Of a stretch of 64,000 nt of DNA, positions 10,201-22,811 are shown piece by piece. The first letter of the stretch is position 1. The number at the start of each line of letters is the position of its first letter. Made by a program: the position numbers and the translations under genes. A model generated the notes under the pieces. It saw nothing but the letters and a program-made list of their open reading frames with translations, did no database searches and had not been told where the DNA came from. The stretch is from Diplocarpon mali (Eukaryota > Ascomycota > Leotiomycetes > Helotiales > Drepanopezizaceae). The stretch is taken from contig JAENRP010000094.1 in the NCBI GenBank assembly GCA_024741835.1, positions 1 to 64,000 on the forward strand. Reading direction: 5' to 3'.

Positions 10201-13200
10201 ACGGTAAAACTTTAAACTACTATTACTAGTCCTTTCTAGCCGCCGATAATAAAGTATCAATTGATAATAGGCTACTAAAGCTATTAGAAGCCGAAAGCCT
10301 ATTAAGGTATTAGCTAATGTATAGAAGATTCGCGCATTTAAGGCTAGAGAAATTAAGGGGCCTATATAAGGTCTTAACCCTAAAACAGAAGATCTAAGTA
10401 CTAAAGGATCGCCTAGTATACCGAATTTGCAAGCTGATAAAACTTCGAAATTAGATGCAAACTAAGCTTAGTCTATAGAAAGATTCGATACTAGCGCTAA
10501 TATCCATCGATATTGCTAGACTATTTACGACCTTAATTAGAGGAAATAATTGGTTTTCTTAAATAGTAGATAACTCTACTCGGCAGATATAGACTATTTG
10601 CGCTAAGACCAAATCTAAGCTTATAGAAAAGCTGGAAACTTGGAAAGTGATAGAGGAACGCTAGACCTAATTAAAGCTAATAGCTATTAGGTCTAATAAC
10701 GCATTAGAGATTAGGGCAAAGCTAAACAAATAGGCAAAATAAGGAGTTTGTTATAAACTAACTATAATATATAAAGGTTCCTATTAGAATAGCATCGCTA
10801 AGCGAAGCATCTAGCAAGCAGAGACTAACTATCGCACTCTATTATAAGATACTGACCTACTACTAGAATTCTAAGACCTTGCGATTAAGGCAGACGTATA
10901 CCTGCGAAATAGAATAGGTAGTAGACTAATAGTTAATAGTACTTGAATATTGCTATATAAGGCATATTTTAAATAGAAACTAAGCCTAGACTATATTTGT
11001 ATTTTTAAAAGCGTTTGCTACTCTTATATTAGCCTAAAGTTCTAGCCCGCGGGTATAAAGAGTAAGAAGCTAATAGACTAAGGTAGAGAGTATATATTTG
11101 TTAGGTATATTAAATAGATAATAAAGTAATAGATAGTATATACGCTAGATTTAGGGCGAGTAATTATATCTTTAGTAGTTAAGTTCGATAAATCTTAAAA
11201 TAGGAGGGAGCTATCCTTAAAGCTTTATATACTTAGAGATTCGCAAGGTATACCACTCGATAGTAATACTATTAAGCCGAACTAATAACCCCTTTTTCTT
11301 AGCTTAAGTATATTAAGCGCACCTGCTAATCGATAACCTATTAGTCGCCTAAAGGCCGAATAGATTATTCCTATCGTTTGCGAACTGCTTAAAGTATAGA
11401 ACAACTTTAATATTATTATCCCTTTAGTTAAAGTACCTATAATAAAGGATATTCCCGAAATAGGTATAAGTAATAATAAGCCTCTACTATTAGAAAGCGG
11501 TTCCTTAGATAATAAGCCTACGGAACCTATAGCCGAACCTACGCCTTTAAAGAGAAATAGAGACTTAGAACCAGAAGATACCTTAAACGAACGCGAGTCT
11601 AAGCGTATTTAGGCTATAATAGTGCATAGGATCTATAAGCTCGAACTTTAATAAAGCTTCGATAAAGATAATGCGTTCCTAGCCGCTAGAGGGATAATGA
11701 AAATCTCTCTTTTAAAGATGTATAATAAAGCTATTAACAATTTGAAGAATAAAGCAGTATAGAATAAGGCAATCTAAGAGAAGATAAGCTCTCTTACTGC
11801 AAATGGCATATAGATAGAGGAACCGATACTAAAGGACGTAAACCTAGTATTAACAAAGTGGGTCTTTATAATTAAGATATATATAAATAGGACCTTAGAA
11901 TATTATAAGGCAAGGCTTATAGCTAAGGGCTTCTTCTAATAGTATAGAGAAGACTATTTTAATACGTTCGCGCCAACAGTTCGCATAGATACCCTTTGTA
12001 TATTTATAGTAATAGTAGCTGCTAAGGACCTTAAATGTAGATAGTATAATATTAAAAATGCATTTACTAAAGCGACTATAAAGGAATGGATTTTTCTCTC
12101 TTGACCTAACGGTATTCTTATATGCGCTAGCCACTCTCTTTATATACTTTGCAGTATCTATAGGCTTAAATAATTAGCTTATGATTAGAACCTCTTATAT
12201 AGCTCTACTTTAGTAAAAATGGGATTCGTTTAAAGCCTAGCTAACCCTTATCTATTTACCTATATTAAGCGTAGAATTAAGTTACTATTATATATCGACA
12301 ATATTGCTATAGCTGCGAAAATAACCACTTAATTAGATTAGTTCTTTATGATTATTCGGAAACGTTTTAATACTAAGGATCTAAAGGGAATTCATAAGAT
12401 CCTTAGTATCTGTATTATAAGGAACCGCTCTATTTAAGAACTCTGGTTAAACTAAGAGTAGTATATTAAGAAGATCCTAGACCGAATAGGACTCTCTACT
12501 TATACTCCCAACTTTAAGCTAAAGCGTACTCTAATTAAAGGAAAGTATAATAAGTTAAAGCCTATTAATAAAAATAAGTAGAGAGGAGATTTGAAGAAGT
12601 ACTAATAGGATATTAGAGCGATTATATATACTATAGTATATATAAGACCAGATATCGCCTTTATTACTAGGCAACTTAGTCAGAACTTAAAGGATCCGAC
12701 GATTTGATATAAGAATACAGTCAAGCGACTTAGAAGGTACCTTCGATTGATAATTATATAAAAGGTAAGATATAGACTAACGAAATATATAAGCGCAAAG
12801 CTTAAGGTATATACCAATTCCAATTAGGTAAATATAAAAGGTCGGAAAAGTATATCTAGAAGTATAGTAGTATTATATAGCAGACCTATATTGTAAGGAA
12901 GTAGGAAGTAGAAATCAATAGCTACTATAAGCACTAAGGCCAAATATATATTAATATTATCAAATTGTAAGCAAGGATTATAGATCGCTTAAGTTCTAAA
13001 AGATATAGGTTTCGCTAAGTATATTAGATAAGATAGGAACTGTATTAATCTCTAAGTAGATAATATAAGGGCGATTGCACTTATAAAGAATCTACACTTA
13101 TATAAGCGATCGAAATATATTAATATTACCTACTACTTTATCCGCGACCTTATTATAAAGAATAAGTTATTAATTACCTATATCCTAACCGATCGAATAG

Positions 13201-13300
13201 TAGTAGATGGATTTATAAAGCTACTAAAGACAGTTGCAAAGTTTAAAGCATTTAAAGATATGCTAGAGTTATAGAAGATAGTAGGGGCTTAGCAGGCTTA
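10201..13300 (+). pseudogene. E1 integrase, reverse transcriptase and RNase H (copia)
   Basis: After the motif array the frame continues through a GAG-pre-integrase-like region (YRRFAHLRLEKLRG), a poorly preserved integrase, and a clear copia RT from about 11690. RT landmarks are KWVFIIKIY, ARLIAKGFFQQY, FAPTVRIDTL and the catalytic segment LLLYIDNIAIAAK near 12280-12320, where YIDN stands for YVDD. RNase H follows, with RPDIAFITRQLSQ and STKAKYILLS-like. Stops are mostly TAG/TAA at expected Gln/Trp sites. The mutated active site and the stops make it inactive. Confidence 0.85.
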
Positions 13301-13303
13301 AGG

Positions 13304-13453
13304 ACGACTCCTAGGCCTACCCTGCGAGTTAGGTCATATAGTCTTATAAAGGAAAGTTTTTAGATCGACTCCTAGGCCTAGACCGCGAGTCAAGTCATAT
13401 AGTCTTATAAAGGAACGCTTTTAAGAAAATTGACTCTTAATCCTACCCTGCGA
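13304..13453 (+). repeat. Three motif copies in the E1 3' region
   Basis: Three 23-bp motif copies at about 13306-13329, 13368-13390 and 13431-13453, separated by a repeated segment containing GTCATATAGTCTTATAAAGG. E2 has the same arrangement at about 42073-42222. Confidence 0.8.
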
Positions 13454-13594
13454 GTAGAGTTTGGTAATTTTAATAAAGGTTATTATTAATTGATTGTTTT
13501 TAATTTAAAGAGATACTTAAGAGTTGGATTAGCGCAAAAGGATAATTATTATTTTCCTAACTATAAGTCAATTAGAGTAAGGTCTAAGTAGGGG

Positions 13595-13789
13595 TATTAA
13601 GATAGGTAATACAGCTATCACTCTAATATATTATCATATAACCCTACTGCTTAATTAGTAGGATATTAATATATATATAGCTATAAGGAAGAAAGGGGTA
13701 ACCTTCCTTCCTTAACTCTTACTAATATATCGACCATCGACCTTTAGAAGTTTCCCTTACCTACTGCGCCGACTTACTTAAGCTCAATA
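13595..13789 (+). repeat. 3' LTR of E1
   Basis: 195 bp, partner of 1522-1716, followed by the TSD TATGC. Confidence 0.92.
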
Positions 13790-13794
13790 TATGC

Positions 13795-16700
13795 CCTCTT
13801 TAGGTCTTCAATTAGATAAGTCGCCCGATCTAGGTTAGAGGCCTTATATAACACTTGAATATTATCGATATAAAACGCTATAAAGATTATGCGATCCTTT
13901 GTTATAAAAATATAAGGCTCCTCGCCTAGTAGCTCAAGTTAAAGGCCCTTGAGCGTTCTTGCAAAGTTCCTATACTATAGCGCCAGAGAGTCTTTTAGCC
14001 TATAGAGCGCGCGGTCCAGTTCTACTACTATACTAGGGCGCTTAAAGCCATCTAATAAGAAGCATATGACTAGAGTACTCCTTAGGTCTCTAAAAGTATT
14101 AACGAACGCATTAATAATATCGAACTACTTTACTTCTATATTAAAGTACGTAGCAAGCGCTATTAGTACCTTGAAAGACCTTACTACAAGCGTAGCTGCG
14201 TAGGTTAAGAAAATTAAAGCTTTATTTTAAAGATCCCTTCGCATAATTAGCTATAATCGGCACTTTAAAAGCTCGCTAAAGCTATTAACCTTATAGGTAA
14301 AAACCCATTTCAATAGTATTAGCAAGGGCTTTGAGTAGTCCTTTTGCATAATTCTCTAGTAACTTTGAGATTCTAAATTCCTAATCTCTTAGCGCCCTCC
14401 TTCCTTAAATCGTTTGCCAAAAGGGTGCTTCTCTAGGTCTAGCTATCCTTTCGAAGGCTTTGGCAAAGAGCCTTAGTGCTATAGGCGGTTAAAAGACTGC
14501 GCTCTATCCTTTGCCCAATTATCAACTGCAGCTTTAATAACTATATAAACCGTCAAATAGTCCTTCTTATCCTCCCTTGTCTATTCGTTCGCTTAAAAGG
14601 TCGATATAAACTCCTGCGTATATAAGGAGTAAGGTAAATCAATATTGCTTTAAGAGAGCATATACTTTAAAGTAGTAGCGTATACTTTTAAAGTCTCCTA
14701 TTGCTTAACGCTTAAGTATCTTATCCTCTTTTGCCTAGGAAGAGGGAGTTCCTCCTTGCGCTTTTCTCTACAAGTCTCCTCCTCTATTTTTATTATTACT
14801 AGAGGTTCCTTTAAGAGTCTAGGTAGCTTTATCTCCTAAGCCTAAAGTCTCTAAGCTAGTATTATAACTTAAGGTATTATATTATTAAGGCCTGCTCCTC
14901 TTATTAGGTCGCTTCTTATAAGACTGTTAAAGCTCCTCCTAGATCTTAGTAGTAATGCCTTTAGCCTTCTACTAAAGTTCACTAAGGCCTGCCTTTATAA
15001 TCGAAGACTCTATCTTAAAGCCCTTAAGCCATCTCCATTCTTACGCAAAATAGCAGCTAAAGATCTGCCGATCGCCTTATAGAACTTGTCTTTAAAGACT
15101 CCTTTAAAGTCGTCTATAGTTCCTTCTTCGGTAGGGCCTCTGTAGGGAATCATTACCCTTAAGCTCTAGTTGCCATTTGCCTTCTTAAAGACTAGCGAAG
15201 TGGCTTTTAGTTCGCTTGCTTCTACCCTTGAGTTTTTAAGCGGGTCTCTTAAAGAATTTGGATTTAAATTAAGGCCTTTTATATCATTGGTTAAAGGTTA
15301 TAAAGCAGCGTCGGTTTATAATATAGGCTCTTCTTATATAGCGGCTTCTTCTACGGCGATTGCATTTGGCCTTGCGATAAGCTCCGATTCTTCGAAAATG
15401 CCTTCGAACTTAGCGTCTTAAGCTCCCTCTCCCTCTTTAATCAATTAGAGGGTTGTCTTAAGTTCCTAGCGTAATATAAGGTTTGCGTACTCAGCTTCTA
15501 AACTATAAAAGAGAGACTCATCGAATTCGATATTATAAGTTATTATTACTCACTAGAGTATAAGAACCCAGATTCTATAAACATTAGAGGTAATATATTT
15601 AATTAAGTATCCTAGGTGCCCTTGTAATTCAATTTTAAAGGTTCGGCGGTCCCTCCCCGCCTCCCTCTCCTTAATTAAAGGGTATATGCAAGCGCTATAT
15701 ATATAAACGCGACTTTAGTCGGGCTTTAAGCTTACTATTATCTGCTTAATAAGCAGCAGCTTATAGAATCGAAAATACTGCTTAAACTAACTATAAAGAG
15801 ACTCGCTTAATAAGATCATCTTCTTCCTAGTAAGTAAGGAGATATTATAGAGGTATATAGCAGCCTTTACAACCTCCGGCCAAAGGCTTGCTAAAAGCCT
15901 AGTATAGATTCTTATTTTAATAGAGCGTTTAATTAACTCCCTTCTTACTCGCTCTACGCCTCTATTAGGTTAGTATATATAGATAGGAGTAAGCTTTAAA
16001 TCAATTCCCTCCTCTTTTACCTATCTCTAGTACTCTATAAGAAAGTCTTCCTTTAAGGAGATCACTAAAGTATTATTATCTTGCCTAATCTTATAAATAG
16101 AAAGCCTATATTAGCGTTTTACCTATACTTTAAAGGCCTAAAGGACTTCTATAACTATATCTCTGCCCTTCGATCTTAGTAGGAACATCTAAAGTATACC
16201 GCTATACTTATCCTTAATTAAAAGAACCTATAAGCAGCTATTATATAAGTTGTTTAAAAAGTTAAAAAGATCCTAAGAGCTCTTGAAGAAGGGCCTTAAA
16301 GATCGGTTCTTAGAGGTAGCGCGAGAGATAACTTGCCTAGCAGACACTACTACGTATACAAGGCACTCTAGCCTCTATATTCCCTTAATCTTCACTCCCC
16401 TAGCGCACTTAACTAGCGCTTAAAGAGCCTCTGCGCCTAGGTGGCTAGCGCGAAGGTACTACGTATACGCGTTATCATCCCGCACCTTAGTAGGCGCATA
16501 GCTAGACTGGAACCTATTATAAAGCGTTATCTTAGCTATAGGGAACGCTATTAAGGCAGAGAAGTCATATTAAAGCATATTTGGAAGATCTAAATAGTTA
16601 ATAAGCTTATATTTAAAGAAAACGAGATTATAGTAACGCTTTAATTAAGCTCGCTTTACAAAATCTGTAATGCTCTTAGAGCGCAAAGTAAGGTCTACCT

Positions 16701-17596
16701 TAAAGTACTAAAAACCCTTGTCCGCGAGGAGCCTCTCTAAGATGATATTAGTAATAAACTCCTTTATAATAGTAATATTATGCAGCATTATCCCTATAGG
16801 AGAGCTATTATGCTATAAAAGAGAGTCTGCTATATATCTATTACCTCTCCTAATAATTGGGAGTCTTAAGGTACCTGCTTTAATATATTACTATAAGTCG
16901 CTAAAAGGCTTAAAGGTGCCTGCGATAAGTGAATCCTTTGAATTAACGATATAAGTAGCCGCGCAATTATTAAAGAGCATACTTAAGGAGAGCAGGTAGC
17001 GTTCTAGCTTAAAGAGGTAGTAGACGTTAAACGATTCTTTAAAAGTATCGAAGGCAAAGGAATCCATTACTATAAAGACTAGTAAGTTCTCCCTTTTGCC
17101 TAAACCATCCTCCTTAAAGGCTAAAGCCTTTCCTTTGAATTTATTAATTGCTATTACCGCAATATTATTCTCCTTAAGCTATGCTTAGAGACCCTTAAAC
17201 TAGTCTCTCGCGTTTAATGCCTTTCGTATTCGTAGGACCTCCTCTCGCAAGGGGAGAACCTTCATATTTTCCTTGCGCCTATCCATAGTATATAATAGTT
17301 TCTAACAGTCTTAGGGCTTCTAATAGTAGTTGGTAGAGCCTTTATAAGGGTACTTAGGCCTGATCTCCCTTTTAGAGCTTATAGAGCGATTTTAAGAGCT
17401 GCTCGCTAGAGCCTGCGAAGGGGTTTCGGCATCTAGGAAAGACTCTCGAGTAGTAAAAACTGCTAGCCCTTTATTATTAATCGCTCTATTGGATTCAATG
17501 CCCGCCAGGGCGCGGCTTAGCTGCATTAGGTCGTGCTTGCATAGGGTTCCTATCTGCTTATTAGTGATTATTTCCTCCTTTAAGCGAGTCGCCTAA
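13795..17596 (-). pseudogene. Ty1/copia element X: gag end, protease, integrase and RT
   Basis: Read right to left on the minus strand. A gag-like piece is at ~17560-17000. A protease relic is near 16960 (YIVNSKDS for the D-S-G-A type site). GAG-pre-integrase lies around 16400-16500 (RASHLGAEAL, KCARGVKIKG). The integrase spans ~16380-15800, with LLIKDKYSG, KIRQDNNTLVISL, TPIYIYxPNRGVERV and SLWPEVVKAAIYLYN. After a linker, RT runs from ~14450 to 13795, with ATYFNIEVKQFDIINAFVN, ELDRALYRLKDS and FIAFYIDNIQVLY. It continues at 1521, because E1 split it at the TSD TATGC. Element H cuts its 5' part at 17596. Confidence 0.85.
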
Positions 17597-17845
17597 TATA
17601 AGAGGGAGTAGGAACAATACCTAAGAATAGGCCTAAGGGAAGACAAAAGACAAAGAGGGAGGAAGCACCATAAGCAGGCTCTCTGAAGATAAGAACTAGG
17701 ACAATTCACTAGTTGGGGGTAGAATAGGTAGTTGGCATTGCGCGCTGTCTCTAAGTATAATAGTGGTCCTATATATACCCCTTTCTTAGTCCTTATCTAA
17801 CTATATGACTTATATTACGAGATCCTCTACTTCTAGGTCTTTATA
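17597..17845 (-). repeat. 3' LTR of H (minus sense)
   Basis: About 249 bp, closely matching 7052-7297. The flank at 17593-17596 is CTAA; the partner TSD lies outside the window. Confidence 0.85.
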
Positions 17846-18006
17846 TATGCCTTAATTAACTTAAGTAGCGGCCCCCGCTACTATTAGCAAAGAATACAAG
17901 ACTCTTGCAAGTCGAGAATACTAATCCTTATTTATAAAAACAATAAGTACAAGTAAGGTTAGTACCTAAAGTCGTAAAGGTAGGGAGAGGAGAGAGGGTT
18001 TTTTAA

Positions 18007-18029
18007 ACTCGCGGGTCGGGCCCGCGAGT
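18007..18029. repeat. 23-bp GC motif forming a near-perfect hairpin
   Basis: The sequence begins ACTCGCGGG and ends CCCGCGAGT, so the 9 bp arms are perfectly complementary around a 5 nt loop (TCGGG). An identical copy is at 7461-7483 in the sister element. This is the most symmetrical form of the motif in the window. Confidence 0.9.
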
Positions 18030-18046
18030 GGATTTCAAAGAAATAT

Positions 18047-18291
18047 TGTAGAGACCTGAGATGGATAGGTCTCGTGACATATATCACATGATCGGCGTAG
18101 GACGGTAGGAGGATAAAAGGGCCATCCTCTATATATAGAGATAGCGCGTGTCGCTATAGTACTAAATATACCCTATACTTAGGACTTATTCCTAATATCT
18201 TATTTAAGAGAGCCCGCTTGTAGTGCTTCCTCTTTTTGTTTTTAAGTCTTCCCTTAGGCCTATTCTTATATTGTCTCCCTTTAGTTTTATA
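18047..18291 (+). repeat. 5' LTR of G
   Basis: 245 bp, starting TGTAGAGACCTGAG and ending TTTAGTTTTATA. The first 171 bp match 3638-3808 (reverse) and the last 69 bp match 61445-61513. The following TTAGTAACCTACGCAAGG is the likely primer-binding site; I could not assign a tRNA. Confidence 0.88.
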
Positions 18292-18899
18292 TTAGTAACC
18301 TACGCAAGGATTGATTTCTTAAGATTTCCGTCTTTATACGACCTTATCGATCTCTTAGTTTGTAAACAAAAGACCGGCCTTTTGAAAAATACATCTTCGA
18401 AACACTTATAGCATTTTAATCAACTTTAAAAACCTTATCCTCAATCGCCCAATTACTTGAAACTATCGATTTTCGTTTAGCAACTATTAATAACCTTAGA
18501 TTTTCCCTTTTCGGCTCTGCTTCGAAAACCCCTATTTTCTTCCTTAACTCTGAGATTTTCGGAATTTTCAGCTTCCTAGTATGAAAAGTTTAGCGAACCT
18601 TATAATAGCAATCTTAAATAGTAGTAGTTTTAAGTACTCAAGTAATACTAAGCGCAAACTCCAACTAGAAGTGCCTCCTTAGAATCTTTAGAAATCCGAA
18701 TCTGATAATTCAGCCGCCTCAACTTAATAGAACTCTAAAAATTGCCTTAGAATCGTCTTCAAAGACCCCTTTATTCTAAGGACTAATGGGAATTGGCCTA
18801 AAGGCTAAGAAGAATCTTAGATATAAACCTTATCTTAGAAATTAGTCCTTAATTAAGTAAACCTTATCTTATTGCGATTAGTTGCAACGCTCCTATTAG
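18292..18899 (+). other. 5' leader and start of gag in G
   Basis: This matches the minus-strand region 9120-9700 of the gag-only element (for example CGAAAACCC and the tract around GGACTAATGGGAATTG). Heavy decay prevents choosing a start codon. Confidence 0.45.
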
Positions 18900-21800
18900 C
18901 TGTTTAGTACCTACTTAGAATCTCTTAGCAAACTCGGATTAAACTTTTAGTAGAATCCAGAATTCCACTCCTAGGCCTAGCCTATAAGTAGGAGGATAAA
19001 AAGACGTCTTTAAATAACTTAAGACTACTACTTACTTTTTCAATATCGATACTAGAAAATACTAAAAACAATATCAATTTTAAACTTTTTATTAACCCTT
19101 TATTTAAATTATTTCAAACTCGTCTTAATTACTTTAAGATTGACTCAGATTCTAAATGTTCTTTAAGCCCTTTTGAATTTCGAAGTACTCCTTCTAGCAA
19201 TCAATCTCGTAATATCAAAGCTTTCCCTTTGCCTTCTATAGATTCTATTAACCCAGACGGTTAGTATAAAACGATAATGGCCGCATTTAAGGCTATTACT
19301 AGTCACTTTCTCCTCTTTAGTTCCTCTGGCGCTCCTTACTTTATAGGCGCTAATATTACTGATTTCCTTAAGCAATATAAGGAAACTTATTACGATTTTA
19401 GTATTATATAAAAGGATATGATTTCTCGACTTCCTTACTACTATAACTATATAAGTAAAGATATTATCAAATCCCTCTTTAAATAGAAAACGCATAGTTT
19501 ATAGGAACTCCTTATTAAGGCTCTTAAGTCTGAATTCCGAGAATTTAATAAATAGTAGATTCGCAATACTCTGGCTTTTTTAAAGGAATTTATTTTAATC
19601 ACTCGAACTCCTAAGGAACTCAAGAACTACTATCGGACTTTTACTTATATATTAAACACTTTGATCAGCTAGAAAATACTTAGCGAAGTTGAAAGAGGCC
19701 GCCTTTTCTTGCTCGGATTACCTATTAGCCTTTGAAATAAGATTATTAAGCATTTTAGGATCGATAAGTAAGACCTTATAACCTTTACCTTATTTGAAGA
19801 ATTCTCGGCCTTTGCTTTAAAATCAGATCTTAATAAGAGAACCATTAATGCTATAGAGTAGGAAAAAGCCCCTACTCCCTCTTATACTAAAGACCTCAAA
19901 AGCCTGGTCTAAGAACACTCGAAGGCTCTGGAAGTCACAGAGGAGGCAAAGAAGAACCTAGTAATCATACCTTTCACTCGCAGGCCCGACCTAAGAGTAA
20001 GATCTAACCTTAGAATTAAAGAACTTAAAACCTAATTTACAAAACTCTAAATCTAAAGCTTAAAAACTAGGATTAATAATCTTTTATAAGAAAAACAATA
20101 TATTCCCTAATTTAGTAATAGGCAAAACTCGACTACTATGAACTAACCTAGTAGTTCCTATTACCAGACTCCTGCCTCTTATTATTCGGAATAACTAGCT
20201 AATATAAGAACTCAATAGTTGACTAAAAAAGGAGATAATAATCTTAACTAGCACTCTGCTAATATTAATGCTATAGGGTACTAAGGAAATGGCAATAGAA
20301 GACGACTAACCTGCAACTTTTGCAATAATAAAGAACCTAACTGCCCTCTATATGAGTATTGCAATAAATATCCTCTTTTCTATTGTTTTATTAACACTAG
20401 GATTATATATATTAATAAGTATAAGATGCTTTGCATTAGAGATCCTAGGCTAGAGGCTATCCCTATTAAAAAGCATTAGAATCGTTTATAGCTATAAACT
20501 GTTCGAATAATAATATATAGTACGAAGTAGGACGAGGATTTGGCCAAACGAAAGCGTATCGTCGAAATAAACTCTAAGGTCCTAACTTATATATATATAA
20601 GTCTAGCTAGCAATCTACTTAAGGGAGTGCTTATTGATCAAACTTCGAATTAGACTGCTACTAAAGTCAGAGGAATCTCTATTTTAAGGTAGGTTAATAA
20701 TAACGTATCTATTGATATTAATGCTACTTCTGTATTTAGAAACCCTTAGAATACTCGGCGCCCTTTTAGGTCTACCACTCCTCTAATACTAATAAAACCA
20801 GCTAAAGTCCAGAAATTAATGCGTATAACTCGGGAATCTTAGTATGGAATTCAAATGCTAAAAGATACCTAATAATCTAGAACCGCAGTAGATAAGGATA
20901 AAGCCGATATAGCAGACGAATTGATTAGAGATATAATAGACAAAGATGGCTTTGAGCTTAAAGATTAAGAAGTTGAAGTTATTACGCGGACCCTTGACCT
21001 TAAGCGAAAGAGATAGATATTAAAACGGGAAAAATTCGTCGACAAATACGCTAGTTCAATTGTAATAGAGAAAGCCATAGAGAATATCATAGCTTAGTAA
21101 ATTAACCTTACGTTTAAAGACCTATTTGGTTTAATTAAACGCTTTAATAAAATGCTAAGAAAGCATATCCTAATTGCTTTTAAAGATTTGAATAATAATA
21201 AGGAAATAGAAATTGTAATATAAAAGAACTCTAAGAAGCACTTAGCCTTAATTAAATGTCTTTAGATTGTAAAAAACAAAGGAACCTAAAGGTACTATAA
21301 TATTATAGTAATAGCCTTAATATCTTAGAATATCAATCGAAATTGTTTAGCAATTGTAATAAAAAGCCCTATTATTGTTTATTTAATAAAAGAATCAGTT
21401 AAAGTAAAGGCTTTAATCGATTATAGTTTAAAAGTTAATATAATAATTAGAAAAGTGGCAGAAATGGCTTAATTAACAATTGTTAGCGATCGACTCCTTA
21501 TTTATTCGACTGTTTCTAGATTAAAATACAATTTTAATAGATAGGTGAAAAATGTAAAGGTTAGAGTTAAAGGGATCGTTAATTATATTGACTTTCTAAT
21601 AATAGAGAATTCTTTAAATAACATTCTTTTAAGAATGCCTTTCATTTTAGAATCTTAGCTAATATTTAACTATCTTAAAGATAGTTTTATAAAAGCTAAT
21701 CTTTAGAATACGGATCGATCTTTAGAAGGACAAATGGTTATTATAAGAGATATAGCCGAATTCTAGAATAAGGTTTTAGGAAATGATTAGCTAGCATAAG

Positions 21801-22415
21801 GACTAGGCTTAATACTAGTAAAGGAAGGCACCTAGTAAGGAGTTATAGTAAAAGGAAGGTAAGTTTGCCGATTTTGAATAATAGCGATTTGACTTATAGT
21901 CTTAGACTAGGAGTCAAATCTGGAATTTTAAAAAATGGTACAATCGGCGTTTTATTAGATTAATAATTAAAAAAAAAGAAAAATAAGGCAAAGAAGAGGG
22001 TTCATTTTATAAATTTCGATAATTCACTAATCATTTTAAAAAACCTAAAAACCACTTATAAGCTGGACCTATAAGTGAAAAATAATAAAATTACTAATAA
22101 TATTTCTATTTACGCACTTTAAATTGACAACTTAGAAAATCTTTTATTTGTTTTTAAAAAGGAAAATTCGGACTGTTTTATAGGATTTGATAAAAAAGGA
22201 AAGAAGTAAAGAAGCATAGTACTAGCCAATATTCAAACTATATATAAAAGCAAGGCCGATAAAGTACGACCAGTAGATTAGGGAATCTCTAATGGCTCGA
22301 AGCCTAGAGGATTAGATAATTAGTTTAAATAAGATAAGAAGCTTCGACTTCTAAAGCCGGGTAGCAAATTCGACAAGTTTATTATAGGCAGATTTTCTAA
22401 TAAACCTATTGGATA
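18900..22415 (+). pseudogene. G gag and protease region (gypsy)
   Basis: The gag core is legible at ~19270-20040: PYFIGANITDFLKQYKETYY, TPKELKNYYRTFTY, FEEFSAFALKSDL and KDLKSLV, with the 23-bp motif as FTRRPDLRVRS. A Cys-rich segment near 20311 (TCNFCNN...C) is a relic of the nucleocapsid zinc knuckle. The aspartic protease is near 21410-21660: ALIDYSLKVNII for ALIDSGSEVNVI, then the later NNILLRMPF block. There are many TAG/TAA stops. Element A interrupts at 22421. Confidence 0.78.
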
Positions 22416-22420
22416 TTAGC

Positions 22421-22667
22421 TGTTGCAGGTATGCCCGTCACATGTTTGTCACATGATCTGTCACATGACACATCATATATATGATATGTCATATGACTTG
22501 CCATATGACTTAGCGCCTTCACTAAGAAGGCCGCTTACCTTAAATAGCTCCTAGTTAGAGAGCTCTTATAAATTAAGACACCTAATATCGTCGTTTGCAC
22601 CTTATACTTCTTCGTACCCTCTTCTAGTTTACTATTAAGTTTACTATCAGAGAACCTCCTTGCTATA
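22421..22667 (+). repeat. 5' LTR of A
   Basis: Starts TGTTGCAGGTATGCCC. The first ~90 bp hold several TCACATGA/CATATGAC words. The half-tRNA-type primer site GGTTATAAGCCC follows at 22668. Confidence 0.9.
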
Positions 22668-22811
22668 GGTTATAAGCCCTGCATGCCTATAAATAGCATT
22701 CGACAAATTCCATTGATTAGAGTCTCCTTTACAAACGAAAAGGCTGATCGATATTTTTGAGTTTTTTACTTAACCAATAACGCATAATAGCGTTATTTTA
22801 ATAATAAAACA

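Larger units (their letters stand above)
1522..13789 (+). mobile_element. Ty1/copia LTR retrotransposon E1, carrying two later insertions
   Basis: Two 195 bp LTRs (1522-1716 and 13595-13789) are flanked by a perfect 5 bp TSD, TATGC, at 1517-1521 and 13790-13794. LTR ends read TA...TA, probably RIP-altered TG...CA. The interior follows copia order: gag, protease, a motif array, integrase, RT, RNase H. The reading is interrupted by a chimeric fragment at 3640-6771 and a gag-only LTR element at 7052-9945. The element sits inside the RT/RNase H region of copia X. A second copy of the family, E2, lies at 30803-42555. No frame is intact. Confidence 0.92.

Noticed and set aside
9912..10229. A separate small repeat-protein gene.
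   Set aside because: The ATG lies in the LTR of the inserted gag-only element. The rest is the in-frame E1 motif array, part of the copia polyprotein.
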